Source: Psychromicrobium lacuslunae (GTDB taxonomy: Bacteria > Actinomycetota > Actinomycetes > Actinomycetales > Micrococcaceae). Taken from it: 64,000 bases of DNA. The notes beneath the pieces are model-generated. The model worked only from the letters and a program-made list of their open reading frames with translations. It ran no database searches and was not told the DNA's origin. The position numbers and the translations under genes are program-made. Location of the stretch: positions 3,100,001 through 3,164,000 of the forward strand of contig NZ_CP011005.1 of NCBI RefSeq assembly GCF_000950575.1, read 5' to 3'. Shown one piece after another: positions 32,665 through 42,365 of the stretch. How positions within the stretch are numbered: the first letter of the stretch is position 1; each line of letters begins with the position of its first letter.

Positions 32665-33816
32665 TTACAGGCCGAGATCCCGGCCGACAATTTCTTTCAT
32701 GATCTCCGTGGTGCCGCCATAGATAGTGGTAATTCTGGCATCCAGATAGTCCTGCGCGATCCGGTATTCGAGCATGTAGCCGTAACCACCGTGCAGCTGT
32801 AAACAACGATTCACGGTATTGACGAGTTGCTCGGTGGTCCACCATTTGGCCGCGGCGGCATCGACGGCGCTGAGCTTTCCCGCGGTGTGCTGAGTAATGC
32901 ATTCGTCGATATAGGCGCGGCTGGCCTGAACTGCGGTGTGCATCTCCACCAGTTCGAAGCGAGTGTTCTGGAAGGAGCCGATGGACTTACCAAAGGCCTG
33001 GCGTTCCTTCACATAGGTAATTGTTCGTTCCAAGATGCCCTCGCTGGCGGCCACCCCGGCAGCGGCGATCGATAGGCGTTCCTGTGGCAGATTCTTCATC
33101 AGACCGAGGAAGCCGGCACCTTCAGCGCCGAGCAAATTAGCTGCCGGAACCCGGACGTTATCGAAAATGAGTTCGCTGGTGTCTTGGGCGTGCAGGCCGA
33201 TCTTTTCTAGGTTCTTACCGCGGAAAAACCCCTCGCTGCTCCCTTCGATCACCAACAGGCTGAGGCCCTTGTGCGGATCATCTGAGGTACGTACTGCGGT
33301 CACCACTAAATCCGCGTTCTGGCCGTTGGAGATGAAGATTTTTGAGCCATTGACGATGTAGTCATCGCCGTCGCGCACAGCTTTTGTCCGGATTCCGGCC
33401 AGGTCGCTGCCGGTGCCGGGTTCGGTCATTGCGACGGCGGTGATCAGCTCGCCACGAGCGATCCCGGGCAGCCATCTGGACTTCTGCTCGTCATTGGTGA
33501 GATCGAGGAAATATGGAATCACAATGTCGTTCGAGAGCGCTATCCCCGCCATCCCATCCGAGACCGGGTGCCTGGCCAGTTCCTCACCCATCACGGCGTT
33601 AAAGCGGAAGTCATCCGAACCGCCACCGCCGAACTCCTCCGGAATGCTGAAGCCCAGAATTCCGGCCTCGGCCGCTGCGGTGAATAGCCAGCGGTCCACC
33701 TTCCCCTCTTGCTGCCAACGCTCGACGTTGGGGCGCGCATACTCTTCAACGAAGGCGCGGACTATTTCGCGGAACTGCTCGTGTTCTTCCTGGTAGAGCT
33801 TCCGTGACAACACCAT
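32665..33816 (-). CDS. Acyl-CoA dehydrogenase
   Basis: The 383-residue flavoprotein introduces the first double bond of beta-oxidation and passes electrons to ETF. The signatures are AMTEPGTGSDLAGIRTKA, the substrate/FAD loop (GFLGLMKNLPQERLSIAA), RQAFGKSIGSFQNTRF, and the C-terminal catalytic region QLHGGYGYM...TTIYGGTTEIMKEIVGRDLGL with the Glu of GGTTEI. It is the first gene of the leftward operon. It is divergent from etfBA, its electron acceptor, across a promoter region with a dyad motif. The substrate chain cannot be read from sequence. Confidence 0.92.
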   Translation of the reverse strand: MVLSRKLYQEEHEQFREIVRAFVEEYARPNVERWQQEGKVDRWLFTAAAEAGILGFSIPEEFGGGGSDDFRFNAVMGEELARHPVSDGMAGIALSNDIVIPYFLDLTNDEQKSRWLPGIARGELITAVAMTEPGTGSDLAGIRTKAVRDGDDYIVNGSKIFISNGQNADLVVTAVRTSDDPHKGLSLLVIEGSSEGFFRGKNLEKIGLHAQDTSELIFDNVRVPAANLLGAEGAGFLGLMKNLPQERLSIAAAGVAASEGILERTITYVKERQAFGKSIGSFQNTRFELVEMHTAVQASRAYIDECITQHTAGKLSAVDAAAAKWWTTEQLVNTVNRCLQLHGGYGYMLEYRIAQDYLDARITTIYGGTTEIMKEIVGRDLGL

Positions 33817-33873
33817 TTATCTCTCCCGATCTTCATTGACCTCTTGGGCTCGAACTGTTCGCTCACTTGCTGT

Positions 33874-33896
33874 AAGTTAATTAACATTCACATTAG
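33874..33896. promoter_or_regulatory. Dyad motif copy 1, between acyl-CoA dehydrogenase and etfB
   Basis: The site reads AAGTTAATT-AAC-ATTCACA-T-TAG. Nineteen of its 23 positions match the site at 45348-45370. The core GTTAA-N5-ATTCAC (33876-33891) is an imperfect dyad (GTTAAT and GTGAAT half-sites), as expected for a TetR-type operator. Confidence 0.65.
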
Positions 33897-34086
33897 TACC
33901 AATACCGTTCGTGGGACAACAGCTGGCCTGGATGAATCTAGATTGATGGCTTTTTAGTTCCGCTGTGCGGCGCCGAAGAGTCTGGGCGTCGGAGCGGTTG
34001 GCGGACTGCGGGTGTAGCTTTTTTGACATACCATTCAGTGAAGTCCTAGCGAGTTTGCTTGTCCATCACAATGAGAGAAGTGCGGC

Positions 34087-34863
34087 ATGAAGATCGTTGT
34101 CTTAGCCAAAGAAGTCCCAGACACTTACGGCCAACGTACCCTCAATCTAGAAACCGGCTTGGCCGAGCGAGATTCCAGCGACAAAGTCATGGACGAGGTC
34201 AGCGAGCGAGCACTGGAAGTGGCAATTAGCTATGCCGCCGAACATCCCGGCACCGAGGTGGTGCTGCTCGGGGCGGGGCCGGAATCGGCGGCCGTGACGT
34301 TGCGCAAAGGCTTAGCCGCTGGTGCCGATAGCGCGGTACACGTGCTTGACGCTGGACTGCTGGGTGCAGATACCGTGCTGACCGCGCAGGTTTTGGCGGC
34401 AGCGGTAGCCCGTGGCCACTACGACCTGGTGATCGCGGGGAATAGCAGTACCGATGGCGGAGCGGGCGTGGTGCACGCGATGATCGCCGAAATCCTTGAG
34501 CTACCACAGCTGACTAATCTGAACTCGGTGGCGATCACCGACGCCGAGGTGAGCGGAGAGCGCGCCATCGACGGCGGCACGGTGCAGGCCTCGGCGAGCT
34601 TGCCAGCGGTGATCTCGGTGACCGAGCAATTGCCGGACCTCCGGTTCGCGAATTTCAAGGGAATTATGGCGGCCAAGAAGAAACCGCTGGAGACCTTGAC
34701 CCTCGAAGAGCTAGCCGTTGAGCCGAACGATCCAGAGGCTGCCCGCTCCATTATGATCGCGGCCGGTGAGCGACCAGCCCGGAGCAGCGGCACCGTGATT
34801 ATTGACGAGGGAGATGCTGGCGAGCAGCTTGCCGCCTTCCTGGTACAGAACCGATTGGCCTAA
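34087..34863 (+). CDS. etfB: Electron transfer flavoprotein subunit beta
   Basis: The 258-residue protein binds AMP and forms a dimer with EtfA that accepts electrons from acyl-CoA dehydrogenases. It is recognised by [12 protein letters not shown] at the N-terminus, the [15 protein letters not shown] helix, [23 protein letters not shown], and the conserved [28 protein letters not shown] signature near residue 180-205. It starts the rightward operon etfB-etfA-cytochrome-acad-sdr, opposite the first acyl-CoA dehydrogenase. Confidence 0.95.
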   Translation: MKIVVLAKEVPDTYGQRTLNLETGLAERDSSDKVMDEVSERALEVAISYAAEHPGTEVVLLGAGPESAAVTLRKGLAAGADSAVHVLDAGLLGADTVLTAQVLAAAVARGHYDLVIAGNSSTDGGAGVVHAMIAEILELPQLTNLNSVAITDAEVSGERAIDGGTVQASASLPAVISVTEQLPDLRFANFKGIMAAKKKPLETLTLEELAVEPNDPEAARSIMIAAGERPARSSGTVIIDEGDAGEQLAAFLVQNRLA

Positions 34864-34874
34864 GGAGAATGACA

Positions 34875-35861
34875 ATGACGACTTATCCTGACGACGCAAT
34901 CTTGGTGCTGGTAGAGACCAATCATCTGGGTGAGGTGCACCCGAGCACCGCCGGATTGCTCGGTGCGGCAGCGCAAATAGGCACCCCGGTGGCGCTGCTG
35001 CTAGCAGGTCCAGGTTACGGCCAAGCCGCCGCGGAGAAGGCAGCCAGTTTGGGCGCAAGGCAGGTCTTGCAATACGAAGACGAAAGCTATTTCAAACAGA
35101 TCACTGTTCCCGGTCTTGACGCGCTGAGCAGCGCGGCTGAGCTGGTTAAACCGCAGGCGATTTTGATATCTCATACCGTCGATGGTCGGGAAATTGCCGG
35201 TAGGTACGCGGTCCGGAGCCGTTCGGCGCTCGCCGTCGACGCGGTCGGAGTTTCCCGTGATGCTGAGGGTGTGGTGGCCCATCACTCGGTGTATGGCGGT
35301 TCGTACAATGTCGATAGCGCGGCGACTTTTGGCGCGCCGATTATTACCGTGCGAGCCGGAGCGGTAGAGGAGCGAGCTGAAGCCCAGCCGCTAGAGCTCG
35401 AGGTTCTTGAGGTGACGGGGTCGGGTAAGCCGGTGGCGATAATTTCGGCGGTGAATGATGCGCCCGCTACTTCGAGCCGCCCGGAACTGCGCGGTGCTGC
35501 TAAGGTCGTCGCCGGTGGCCGCGGTTTAGGTTCAGTAGAGCAGTTCGTCTTAGTCGATCAATTGGCCGATGCGCTGGGTGCCGCGGTCGGAGCTTCCCGG
35601 GCAGCGGTCGACGCCGGTTTTGTGCCGCAGAGCAGCCAGATCGGGCAGACCGGTGTTTCGGTCTCCCCTCAGCTTTATATTGCGTTGGGAATCTCCGGCG
35701 CGATTCAGCACCGGGCCGGAATGCAGACCGCCAAAACGATTGTGGCGATCAATAAGGATAAAGAGGCACCGATCTTTGAGATAGCCGATTTCGGTGTGGT
35801 GGGCGACGTGTTCACCGTGGTGCCGCAACTTATCTCGGCCCTCGAGCAGCGGAAAGGCTGA
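34875..35861 (+). CDS. etfA: Electron transfer flavoprotein subunit alpha
   Basis: The 328-residue FAD-binding subunit has an N-terminal ETF domain ([24 protein letters not shown]) and a C-terminal FAD domain from about residue 205: [67 protein letters not shown]. The ATG at 34875 is preferred because AGGAG ends about 7 nt upstream; the ATG at 34869 lies too close. The gene is 11 bp after etfB. It hands electrons from acyl-CoA oxidation to a membrane acceptor. Confidence 0.95.
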   Translation: MTTYPDDAILVLVETNHLGEVHPSTAGLLGAAAQIGTPVALLLAGPGYGQAAAEKAASLGARQVLQYEDESYFKQITVPGLDALSSAAELVKPQAILISHTVDGREIAGRYAVRSRSALAVDAVGVSRDAEGVVAHHSVYGGSYNVDSAATFGAPIITVRAGAVEERAEAQPLELEVLEVTGSGKPVAIISAVNDAPATSSRPELRGAAKVVAGGRGLGSVEQFVLVDQLADALGAAVGASRAAVDAGFVPQSSQIGQTGVSVSPQLYIALGISGAIQHRAGMQTAKTIVAINKDKEAPIFEIADFGVVGDVFTVVPQLISALEQRKG

Positions 35862-35864
35862 GTG

Positions 35865-37580
35865 ATGGCTGAAGCCCAGCCGATCCGACGCGGCTTGCCG
35901 CGTGAGCCTGGTGGTGAGCCATGGCCGCCCGCTGGCGTCCGCCCATTTGCCAACGGGCAAGCTTTGGCAGAACCTGCGACGCCGGTGATCTCTAGTGCCG
36001 AAAGCGCCACTTCGGATGCCTCACCGACGGCCGCGGTTGGACTCTTAGTTCCCGAGGCCTCGGCTGCTAGCGCCGCATCGACCGAGGCTCACGCCACAGC
36101 CGAGCTTCAGCAGCCGGAACAACCGGCAACGGCAACCTTCCAAACTCTGCGCCGTGGTCTGCCCCGAGTGCCTGGCGGTGAGCCCTGGCCACCCGCTCCG
36201 GTGGGGCAGCCAAGTTCGCCCACTGTTGCCAAGGTGGCAATAGCCCCTTCAACCGTTAGCCAGCCAGAGTCCGAAGACGCCGTGACGGCGCGGCGAACTG
36301 AGGTACAAGCTGCGACAGTGTCGATCAGCATTGATCAGGCAGAGTCGGATCAATTGGCGGCGGTGGCCGCGGAGCAGTCCTCAGCCGTCGAAGATCAACC
36401 ACTTGACGGGGTGGCATTGCGCCGCGGCCTGCCACGATCGCCGGGCGGAGAGCCCTGGCCCGCTGCCGCACTGGCACCACAACGGGTTCAGCCGAGTGGC
36501 GCTGCTGAGCCGAAAGCAGCGGCATTAGCAGCAGAAGCTGCGCCGCTGCTTGCCGATCAGCAAACGGAGCAGGAACCTTCGGTTCCGGTCGTCTCCGCAG
36601 CGGCGGCCCCGCTCGTCCCGCCGCTGCTGGTGGAGGCTCAACCAGCCACTTCGGAGCAAGAACCTGAACTAGCGGTGGCACGGAAACCCCGGCTCAGCTC
36701 CAAAACCACTAAGCTGCTTTGGTGGGCGGTAGCTCTGGTGTTAATTGCTGGCGGAATCGTCCTGCTGGCACGTGGTTTGCGTGGTTTCGATTTTGGTCGT
36801 CATTTCATTGCCAGCTACCACGGGCAGAGTGCCTTGCCCTCGGACGCCCCTGTTGGTCTACCCCTCTGGTTGCAGTGGCAGCATTTCCTCAATGTCTTCC
36901 TGATGGTACTGATCATTCGCAGCGGCTGGCAGGTGCGCACGCAAGAACGCGCGCCGCTGTCGTGGACGAGTAGGTGGCCTAAGGGTGGCGGCAAGAAAAT
37001 CAGCCTGACGCTCTGGTTCCATCAAGCCCTTGACCTGCTCTGGCTGGTGAATGGCGTGATCTTCGTGGTGCTGCTGTTCAGCACCGGCCAGTGGATGCGG
37101 GTGGTGCCGACCAGCTGGGATGTTTTCCCGAACGCACTTTCGGCCGCTTGGCAGTATGCCTCGCTTAGCTGGCCGACCGAAAACGGCTGGGTTAACTACA
37201 ACGCCTTGCAGTTATTGGCTTACTTCACCACAATTTTCATTGCCGCTCCGCTGGCCGCCTTGAGCGGGTTCAGGATGTCGGGGCTGTGGCCAAAGAAGGC
37301 CAAGCGGCTGAGTAAGGCCTACCCGATCGGGCTGGCCCGAGCAGTGCATTTCCCGGTGATGCTCTACTTCGTGGTCTTCATCATCGTGCACGTCACCCTG
37401 GTGCTGGCGACCGGTGCGCTGCGGAACCTGAACCATATGTATGGTAATCAGGATGCGGTGAACTGGTTCGGTTTTGTCATCTTCGCCTGCTCACTCTTAC
37501 TGATTGCGGGAGCCTGGTTTGCTGCGCGTCCGTTGATTTTGGCGCCAATCGCGAAGCTTTTCGGCAAGGTCGGCCGTTGA
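35865..37580 (+). CDS. Cytochrome b561-like membrane protein with long repeat-bearing N-terminus
   Basis: The 571-residue protein has a disordered Ala/Pro-rich cytosolic domain (1-280) carrying three copies of RRGLPRxPGGEPWP (near residues 8, 95 and 186). A membrane domain (285-571) follows, with His in WQHFLN, WFHQALD, RAVHFPVM and IIVHVTLV, which could bind two b haemes. It is four bases past etfA and its predicted role is quinone-linked electron transfer. Transfer from ETF is inferred from the operon. What the repeats bind is unknown. Confidence 0.75.
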   Translation: MAEAQPIRRGLPREPGGEPWPPAGVRPFANGQALAEPATPVISSAESATSDASPTAAVGLLVPEASAASAASTEAHATAELQQPEQPATATFQTLRRGLPRVPGGEPWPPAPVGQPSSPTVAKVAIAPSTVSQPESEDAVTARRTEVQAATVSISIDQAESDQLAAVAAEQSSAVEDQPLDGVALRRGLPRSPGGEPWPAAALAPQRVQPSGAAEPKAAALAAEAAPLLADQQTEQEPSVPVVSAAAAPLVPPLLVEAQPATSEQEPELAVARKPRLSSKTTKLLWWAVALVLIAGGIVLLARGLRGFDFGRHFIASYHGQSALPSDAPVGLPLWLQWQHFLNVFLMVLIIRSGWQVRTQERAPLSWTSRWPKGGGKKISLTLWFHQALDLLWLVNGVIFVVLLFSTGQWMRVVPTSWDVFPNALSAAWQYASLSWPTENGWVNYNALQLLAYFTTIFIAAPLAALSGFRMSGLWPKKAKRLSKAYPIGLARAVHFPVMLYFVVFIIVHVTLVLATGALRNLNHMYGNQDAVNWFGFVIFACSLLLIAGAWFAARPLILAPIAKLFGKVGR

Positions 37581-37596
37581 TTATGAGGGAGGCGTA

Positions 37597-38841
37597 ATGA
37601 GCGCGGCGGAAATTCGAGATAGCCCTCGCAGCTCGGAAGAGCTCACTGCATTGCTGCTTCGTACCCGGGCGCTCGTCAACGAGGTAGTGCTACCGATGGA
37701 AGACGCTTTTGGCGGCGATATCGAGGCGGCTGGCGGCGACCAGGCCCGCCGAAGTCTGCAGGCGGCAGCCCGTGAAGCCGGGGTGTTTGCTCCGCATGCG
37801 CCGGTCGAATTTGGTGGACTCGGCTTGGACATGCGTTCGCGCTCCAAAATTTTCCAAGCCTCCGGATATTCACTTTTCGGGCCGCTGGCGATGAATATTC
37901 AAGCCCCAGACGAAGGCAATGTGCACTTGCTGGACCGGCTCGCCAGCGACGCCCAGCGCGAACAATATTTGGCACCGCTGGCAAGTGGGCAGGTTCGCTC
38001 CTCCTTCGCCATGACAGAACCTCACCCCGGCGCCGGGGCGGATCCGCGAGCGCTCAGCACCCGAGCCGAGAGAGTGCCTGGTGGCTGGCGGATCAATGGC
38101 TCGAAGACCTTCATTACCGGAGCCACTGGAGCCGCCTTTTTTATCATTATGGCGCGCACCGCCGGGGCGCCGGGCGACGCCGGTGGTGCCACCATGTTCC
38201 TCAGCCCCGCGGATGCGGTAGGTATTACCGTGGGCAGGCACCTGCCGACCATCGATAATTCGATGCTTGGCGGCCACTGTGAGGTGAAGTTCGAGAATCT
38301 CTTCATTCCCGACGAGCAAGTCTTAGGTGAGGTCGACGCCGGAATGGCAGGGATTCAGGTGCGGCTGGGTCCAGCCCGGGTCACCCACGCGATGCGCTGG
38401 CTTGGCGCGGTGCTGCGCGCTCATGACGTAGCCGTCGCCTCAGTGGCCGAGCGGCGGCTCTTTGGTCAGCGGCTCGGCGATCTGGGCCTGGCCCAGCAAC
38501 TAATCGCCGACAATGAACTTGATATTGCGGCTAGTCAGGGGCTGATTGAGCAGGCCTGCCAGGATCTCGACGCCGGCCTAGATGCCGGGATTAGCACCGC
38601 TTCCGCCAAGGTGTGGGTCTCCGAGGCGGTCGGTAGGATCGCCGATCGTGCCATGCAACTGTGCGGCGGCAGGGGTATGTCGCAAGACTTGCCACTGGCC
38701 CGGATTTGGACCGAAGTCCGCGCCTTCCGGATCTACGACGGACCTAGTGAAACCCACCGATGGTCGGTGGCGAAACGGGTGCTACGCGCAAATCTCAATG
38801 GCAGCACGCCGAGCGAACGCTTCCTCGGCCCAGCTCAGTAA
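37597..38841 (+). CDS. Acyl-CoA dehydrogenase family protein (ACAD10/11- or LvaC-like context)
   Basis: The 414-residue flavoenzyme shows AMTEPHPGAGADPRALST, WRINGSKTFITGA, RLFGQRLGDLGLAQQLIADN and a C-terminal MQLCGGRGMSQDLPLARIWTEVRAFRIYDGPSETHRW. The last motif differs from the GGTTEI type of the first ACAD, as in the ACAD10/11 group. It is followed by an SDR and lies close to a phosphotransferase and a CoA ligase. In the Lva pathway such an ACAD turns 4-phosphoacyl-CoA into 3-hydroxyacyl-CoA. That assignment is inference. GGAGG precedes the ATG. Confidence 0.85.
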   Translation: MSAAEIRDSPRSSEELTALLLRTRALVNEVVLPMEDAFGGDIEAAGGDQARRSLQAAAREAGVFAPHAPVEFGGLGLDMRSRSKIFQASGYSLFGPLAMNIQAPDEGNVHLLDRLASDAQREQYLAPLASGQVRSSFAMTEPHPGAGADPRALSTRAERVPGGWRINGSKTFITGATGAAFFIIMARTAGAPGDAGGATMFLSPADAVGITVGRHLPTIDNSMLGGHCEVKFENLFIPDEQVLGEVDAGMAGIQVRLGPARVTHAMRWLGAVLRAHDVAVASVAERRLFGQRLGDLGLAQQLIADNELDIAASQGLIEQACQDLDAGLDAGISTASAKVWVSEAVGRIADRAMQLCGGRGMSQDLPLARIWTEVRAFRIYDGPSETHRWSVAKRVLRANLNGSTPSERFLGPAQ

Positions 38842-38852
38842 AGGAAAAACCG

Positions 38853-39584
38853 ATGCACGCATTGATCACCGGAGCCAGCCGCGGCATTGGTCGTGGCATC
38901 GCTGAACACCTAGCTAGCCAAGGCTGGCATTTATTAATCAGCGGCAGGAACCTCGAGAGCCTCGAGGAGGCGCGCCAAGCGCTACTTTCTTTGGGCGCGG
39001 CCCAGGTGCTTACGGTGCCGGCCGAAATGGCGAGTGATCAAGATCTGCAAGCCATACTGGATGCCCAGTCTGCCTGGAGTTCACGGCTAGATGCGCTTAT
39101 TCTTTCGGCCGGTGTCGGGACTGCCGGAACGGTCGCGGAGTATCCCTCGCACCGTTACGATAAGACCTTTGCCGTGGACGTACGGGCTCCCTTCAAACTC
39201 ATTCAAGGTACCCTGCCGGCGCTTCGGGCCGCCGCCGCGGCCAGGCCAGAGATCGGGGCCAAGGTTATCGCGCTGGCCTCGATAGCAGGTGTGCACGCGG
39301 AGCCAGGTCTAGCCGCTTATGGTGCCGCCAAGGCGGCCCTGATCTCCCTGATCGCCGGGTTGAATGCCGAGGAGTCAGCTTCGGGTGTGTCCGGCACTGC
39401 GCTCTCACCCGGCTACGTTGACACCGAAATGAGTGCTTGGACCCGACAGACCATTCCGCAGCAAAGCATGATCCCGGTCTCCGATCTGGTGGAAATTGTC
39501 GCTGCTTTGCTTCGGATGAGTCCGCGGACAGTGCTTTCAAATATTGTGCTCAACCGAGCGGGGGAGCACGGCGGCCGCGCCTAG
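38853..39584 (+). CDS. Short-chain dehydrogenase/reductase (LvaD-like candidate)
   Basis: The 243-residue Rossmann enzyme has GASRGIGRG for NAD(P), LILSAGVG, the catalytic Ser in ALASIAG and Tyr-x-x-x-Lys in AAYGAAKAALISL, and a C-terminal LSPGYVDTEM. It starts 11 bp after the acyl-CoA dehydrogenase with AAGGA upstream. In a levulinate-type route an SDR reduces 4-oxoacyl-CoA to 4-hydroxyacyl-CoA, which fits the neighbours. A 3-hydroxyacyl-CoA dehydrogenase role is equally possible from sequence. Confidence 0.85.
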   Translation: MHALITGASRGIGRGIAEHLASQGWHLLISGRNLESLEEARQALLSLGAAQVLTVPAEMASDQDLQAILDAQSAWSSRLDALILSAGVGTAGTVAEYPSHRYDKTFAVDVRAPFKLIQGTLPALRAAAAARPEIGAKVIALASIAGVHAEPGLAAYGAAKAALISLIAGLNAEESASGVSGTALSPGYVDTEMSAWTRQTIPQQSMIPVSDLVEIVAALLRMSPRTVLSNIVLNRAGEHGGRA

Positions 39585-39633
39585 ACCAGGCTGCGATAAG
39601 CTCGGCTGCTCGGCTACGACCTTGTTGGTGCGG

Positions 39634-40779
39634 CTAGAGTTCCAATTCGAGAGTCTGCCTAGCGGCCTCCAGCAAACGAGGCACTCCGCTGGCCAGGCCC
39701 GGCGCAAAGCTGGTGTCCTCTGGCCGTTCGCCCCGTAACCATCGCGAATAGATTGCTTCGCAAAAAACCGCCCCTTTCCACAGTGCCAGGGCTTGGTACC
39801 AAGGCAGGTTGTCGATGGATCGGCCGGTTTCTGCTTGATAGAGCTTGGCGAGTTGCGAGCGATTCGGAAACCCAGGGTTCGCCGTCACCGGTGTGAGGTC
39901 CAGTGGGGTGGCTTGCTCACCGGGCGCCGAGTAGGTTGCCAGGAAGTACCCTAGATCAGCGAGCGGATCGCCCAGCGTCGACATCTCCCAGTCCAGCACA
40001 CAGTTCACCCGAGCAGGGCAGTGCGGGGCGTAAAGCAAGTTTCCGATCCGGTAATCGCCGTGCACTAAGGCAGCGTCCGAGGACTCAGGAAGGTGACCGG
40101 CGAGCCAATCACTCAAGCGGTCAAAGAGTGGCAGCTCACGCTGAGTGTTTCCCGGCCAGAGCGCGCTAAACCTCTTCACTTGACGGCTCAAATAGCCTTC
40201 CGACTTACCTAACTGCGCTAACGGCCCGGCGCTAACATCGGCGCGGTGAAGCTGAGCGAGGGTGAGCACCGCGGATTCGGAAATCGCGCGATGTTCCAAC
40301 GGGTCGTGGAACTGTTCCGGAAGTTCATCGGTGATGACCAGTCCGTCGACGAACTCCATCAGGTAGAACGGTACACCCAGCAAGTCCAGATCCTCGCAGA
40401 TATCGAGGATCTTAGCTACCGGTAAGCCCGCTGCTGCCGCCGCTTGCTGGATTCGTGCCTCTCGAACCATGTCGTGAGCGGACGGCGGTAGCGGTGGGCG
40501 CGGTCCGCGCCGCAGCACTAAAACCAGCCCATCACGTTCGATCAGGAAGGTGATATTGGATTGACCATCACCTATTCTGCGCCAGCGCAACGGCCCGGAA
40601 CCAAAGCCACGGGCATCTAGGTACTTCTCAATCGGCTCAATGACCAGCAGCGCTGGCCGGGGCAGCGTCAGTGCCTCAGCGCGGTTGCTGACCACGCCAA
40701 CTTCAGCTCTCGCTCCACTGATGAGAGACTGGTCATTTTTTGGCTGCTGCTCGCCTTTCTGAGCCCTCTGCTGAGCCAA
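39634..40779 (-). CDS. APH-family phosphotransferase (LvaA / ACAD10-11 kinase-like)
   Basis: The 381-residue kinase-fold protein has the motifs HGDYRIGNLLY (catalytic Asp) and CVLDWEMSTLGDPLADLGYFL (metal-binding Asp). These define the aminoglycoside-phosphotransferase-like group fused to or paired with acyl-CoA dehydrogenases. LvaA and mammalian ACAD10/11 kinases phosphorylate 4-hydroxyacyl-CoA. The start is TTG at 40779 with AGGGA 8 nt upstream; a later GTG is possible. It lies 8 bp after the CoA ligase gene in the same operon. No small LvaB-like partner was found. Confidence 0.82.
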   Translation of the reverse strand: MAQQRAQKGEQQPKNDQSLISGARAEVGVVSNRAEALTLPRPALLVIEPIEKYLDARGFGSGPLRWRRIGDGQSNITFLIERDGLVLVLRRGPRPPLPPSAHDMVREARIQQAAAAAGLPVAKILDICEDLDLLGVPFYLMEFVDGLVITDELPEQFHDPLEHRAISESAVLTLAQLHRADVSAGPLAQLGKSEGYLSRQVKRFSALWPGNTQRELPLFDRLSDWLAGHLPESSDAALVHGDYRIGNLLYAPHCPARVNCVLDWEMSTLGDPLADLGYFLATYSAPGEQATPLDLTPVTANPGFPNRSQLAKLYQAETGRSIDNLPWYQALALWKGAVFCEAIYSRWLRGERPEDTSFAPGLASGVPRLLEAARQTLELEL

Positions 40780-40787
40780 GGCGGTCC

Positions 40788-42365
40788 CTAGGCCGTCAAC
40801 GATTGAGCGTCGCCCTGGCGCAGGGCGAGTTTATTGACCTTGCCCGCAGCATTGCGCGGCAAGGCATCAAGTATCACCAGATCTTTGGGTTGCTTAAATC
40901 TCGCCAGCTTGTCACTGAGCCAGTCCTGCAACTCTGCCACCGAAATGTCCTCACCCGGATGCAAGGCGAGAGCAGCTACCGGCACCTCGCCCCAACGTTC
41001 ATCGGCCCGGCCGTAAATAGCCACCTCAATAATTTTCGGATGCCCAAAAAGTACGTTCTCAACCTCAGCGCAATAGATGTTTTCGCCGCCGGAAATGATC
41101 ATGTCCTTTTTCCGGTCAACCACCCAGACGAAACCCTCGGGGTCCTGGCGTACCAGGTCTCCGGAGTGAAACCAGCCGCCCTCAAGCGCCTCGGCGGTGG
41201 CTTCCGGCTTGCGCCAATAGCCAGACATTAAGTTCGGCCCACGGTAGAGGATCTCGCCGATTTCCCCGGGTGCAACATCGTTCATCGCGGCGTCTACGAT
41301 CCGGTACTGCAAAGTGGGGACTGGCTTGCCCACCGAGCCTAGTTTGCGCAGCGAATCCGCGCCCTTGAGTACGCAGGTAATCGGGGAGAGCTCGGTCTGC
41401 CCGAAAACCGCAACATTGGTAGCCTGCGGAAAGGAATCAGCCATCGCTCTGAGCAAGCTGTCCGAGGCCGGAGCCGCGCCCCAGCTAATGATCCGCAACT
41501 TCAGATTCCGGTCTTTGACCGAGGGCTCAGCGCAAATTGCTTGCCATTGCTGCGGCACATTGAAAACAATGGTGGCATTCTCCCGCTCCCAGGCATCAAG
41601 TAATTCGCTGGGGTTGAAAGCGCCGAGTGGGTGAATCACGGTGGGTATGCCGATGATGAAGTTCGCTGCGATCGAGCCGAGACCGGCGATATGAAAGAGC
41701 GGGGCGGTGAGGAAGGAAATGTCGCTTTCATCGAAGACGTCATTGGCGCGAATGCAGGTCACCGCTTGGGAATACATATTGATGTGATTGAGCATGGCAC
41801 CCTTGGGTTTACCGGTAGTGCCTGAGGTGTACATGATCAGGCAGGTGCTGTCCTCGGGGACGTCAGGGGCCTGGAATCCTGCCGTATCCTCTGCCGCGAG
41901 GTCAGCAAAAGCTTCCTGTCCGGTGCCAGCCGGGCCAATCACCACGATTCTTTGCGGACGGTCAGTGAACTGCGCGAGGGTGCCGATCAGCGGAACCAGC
42001 GGTTCGTCCACAATCAGCACGTCGGCGTCGGCGTCGTCCACTATATAGGCGATCTCCGGCGGAGACAGTCGAATATTGATCGGCACCGCAATTGCGCCAA
42101 GCCGGTTGATTGCGAACACCGCTTCGATGGCTTCGGGACGATTGAGCGTCAGCAGCAAAACTCGGTCACCGAATTTCACACCACGACGTTGCAGGGCCGC
42201 CGCAAAGGCATCCATCCGCTGCGCGGCCTGAGACCAATTGGTGGTCTCACCGAGATATTTAAAAGCGGTCTCTGCGGGTTTCATAATGGCATGTCCCAGC
42301 ACCTGGTTCATCCAATGATTTCGTCGCATCGTGGCGGGTATCATCCCCCCAGCGTCCAATGACAT
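40788..42365 (-). CDS. Acyl-CoA synthetase (AMP-forming)
   Basis: The 525-residue ligase activates a carboxylic acid with ATP and CoA. It has the P-loop MYTSGTTGKPKG near residue 177, VAVFGQTELSPITC, GWFHSGDLVRQDPEGFVWVVDRKKDMIISGGENIY, and the catalytic Lys of PRNAAGKVNKLAL. Its own family branch (medium-chain, feruloyl or isoprenoid acids) cannot be settled. The location suggests it activates acids formed by the aldehyde dehydrogenase. It is divergent from the tandem TetR gene. The ATG is preceded by GAGAGG. Confidence 0.93.
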   Translation of the reverse strand: MSLDAGGMIPATMRRNHWMNQVLGHAIMKPAETAFKYLGETTNWSQAAQRMDAFAAALQRRGVKFGDRVLLLTLNRPEAIEAVFAINRLGAIAVPINIRLSPPEIAYIVDDADADVLIVDEPLVPLIGTLAQFTDRPQRIVVIGPAGTGQEAFADLAAEDTAGFQAPDVPEDSTCLIMYTSGTTGKPKGAMLNHINMYSQAVTCIRANDVFDESDISFLTAPLFHIAGLGSIAANFIIGIPTVIHPLGAFNPSELLDAWERENATIVFNVPQQWQAICAEPSVKDRNLKLRIISWGAAPASDSLLRAMADSFPQATNVAVFGQTELSPITCVLKGADSLRKLGSVGKPVPTLQYRIVDAAMNDVAPGEIGEILYRGPNLMSGYWRKPEATAEALEGGWFHSGDLVRQDPEGFVWVVDRKKDMIISGGENIYCAEVENVLFGHPKIIEVAIYGRADERWGEVPVAALALHPGEDISVAELQDWLSDKLARFKQPKDLVILDALPRNAAGKVNKLALRQGDAQSLTA

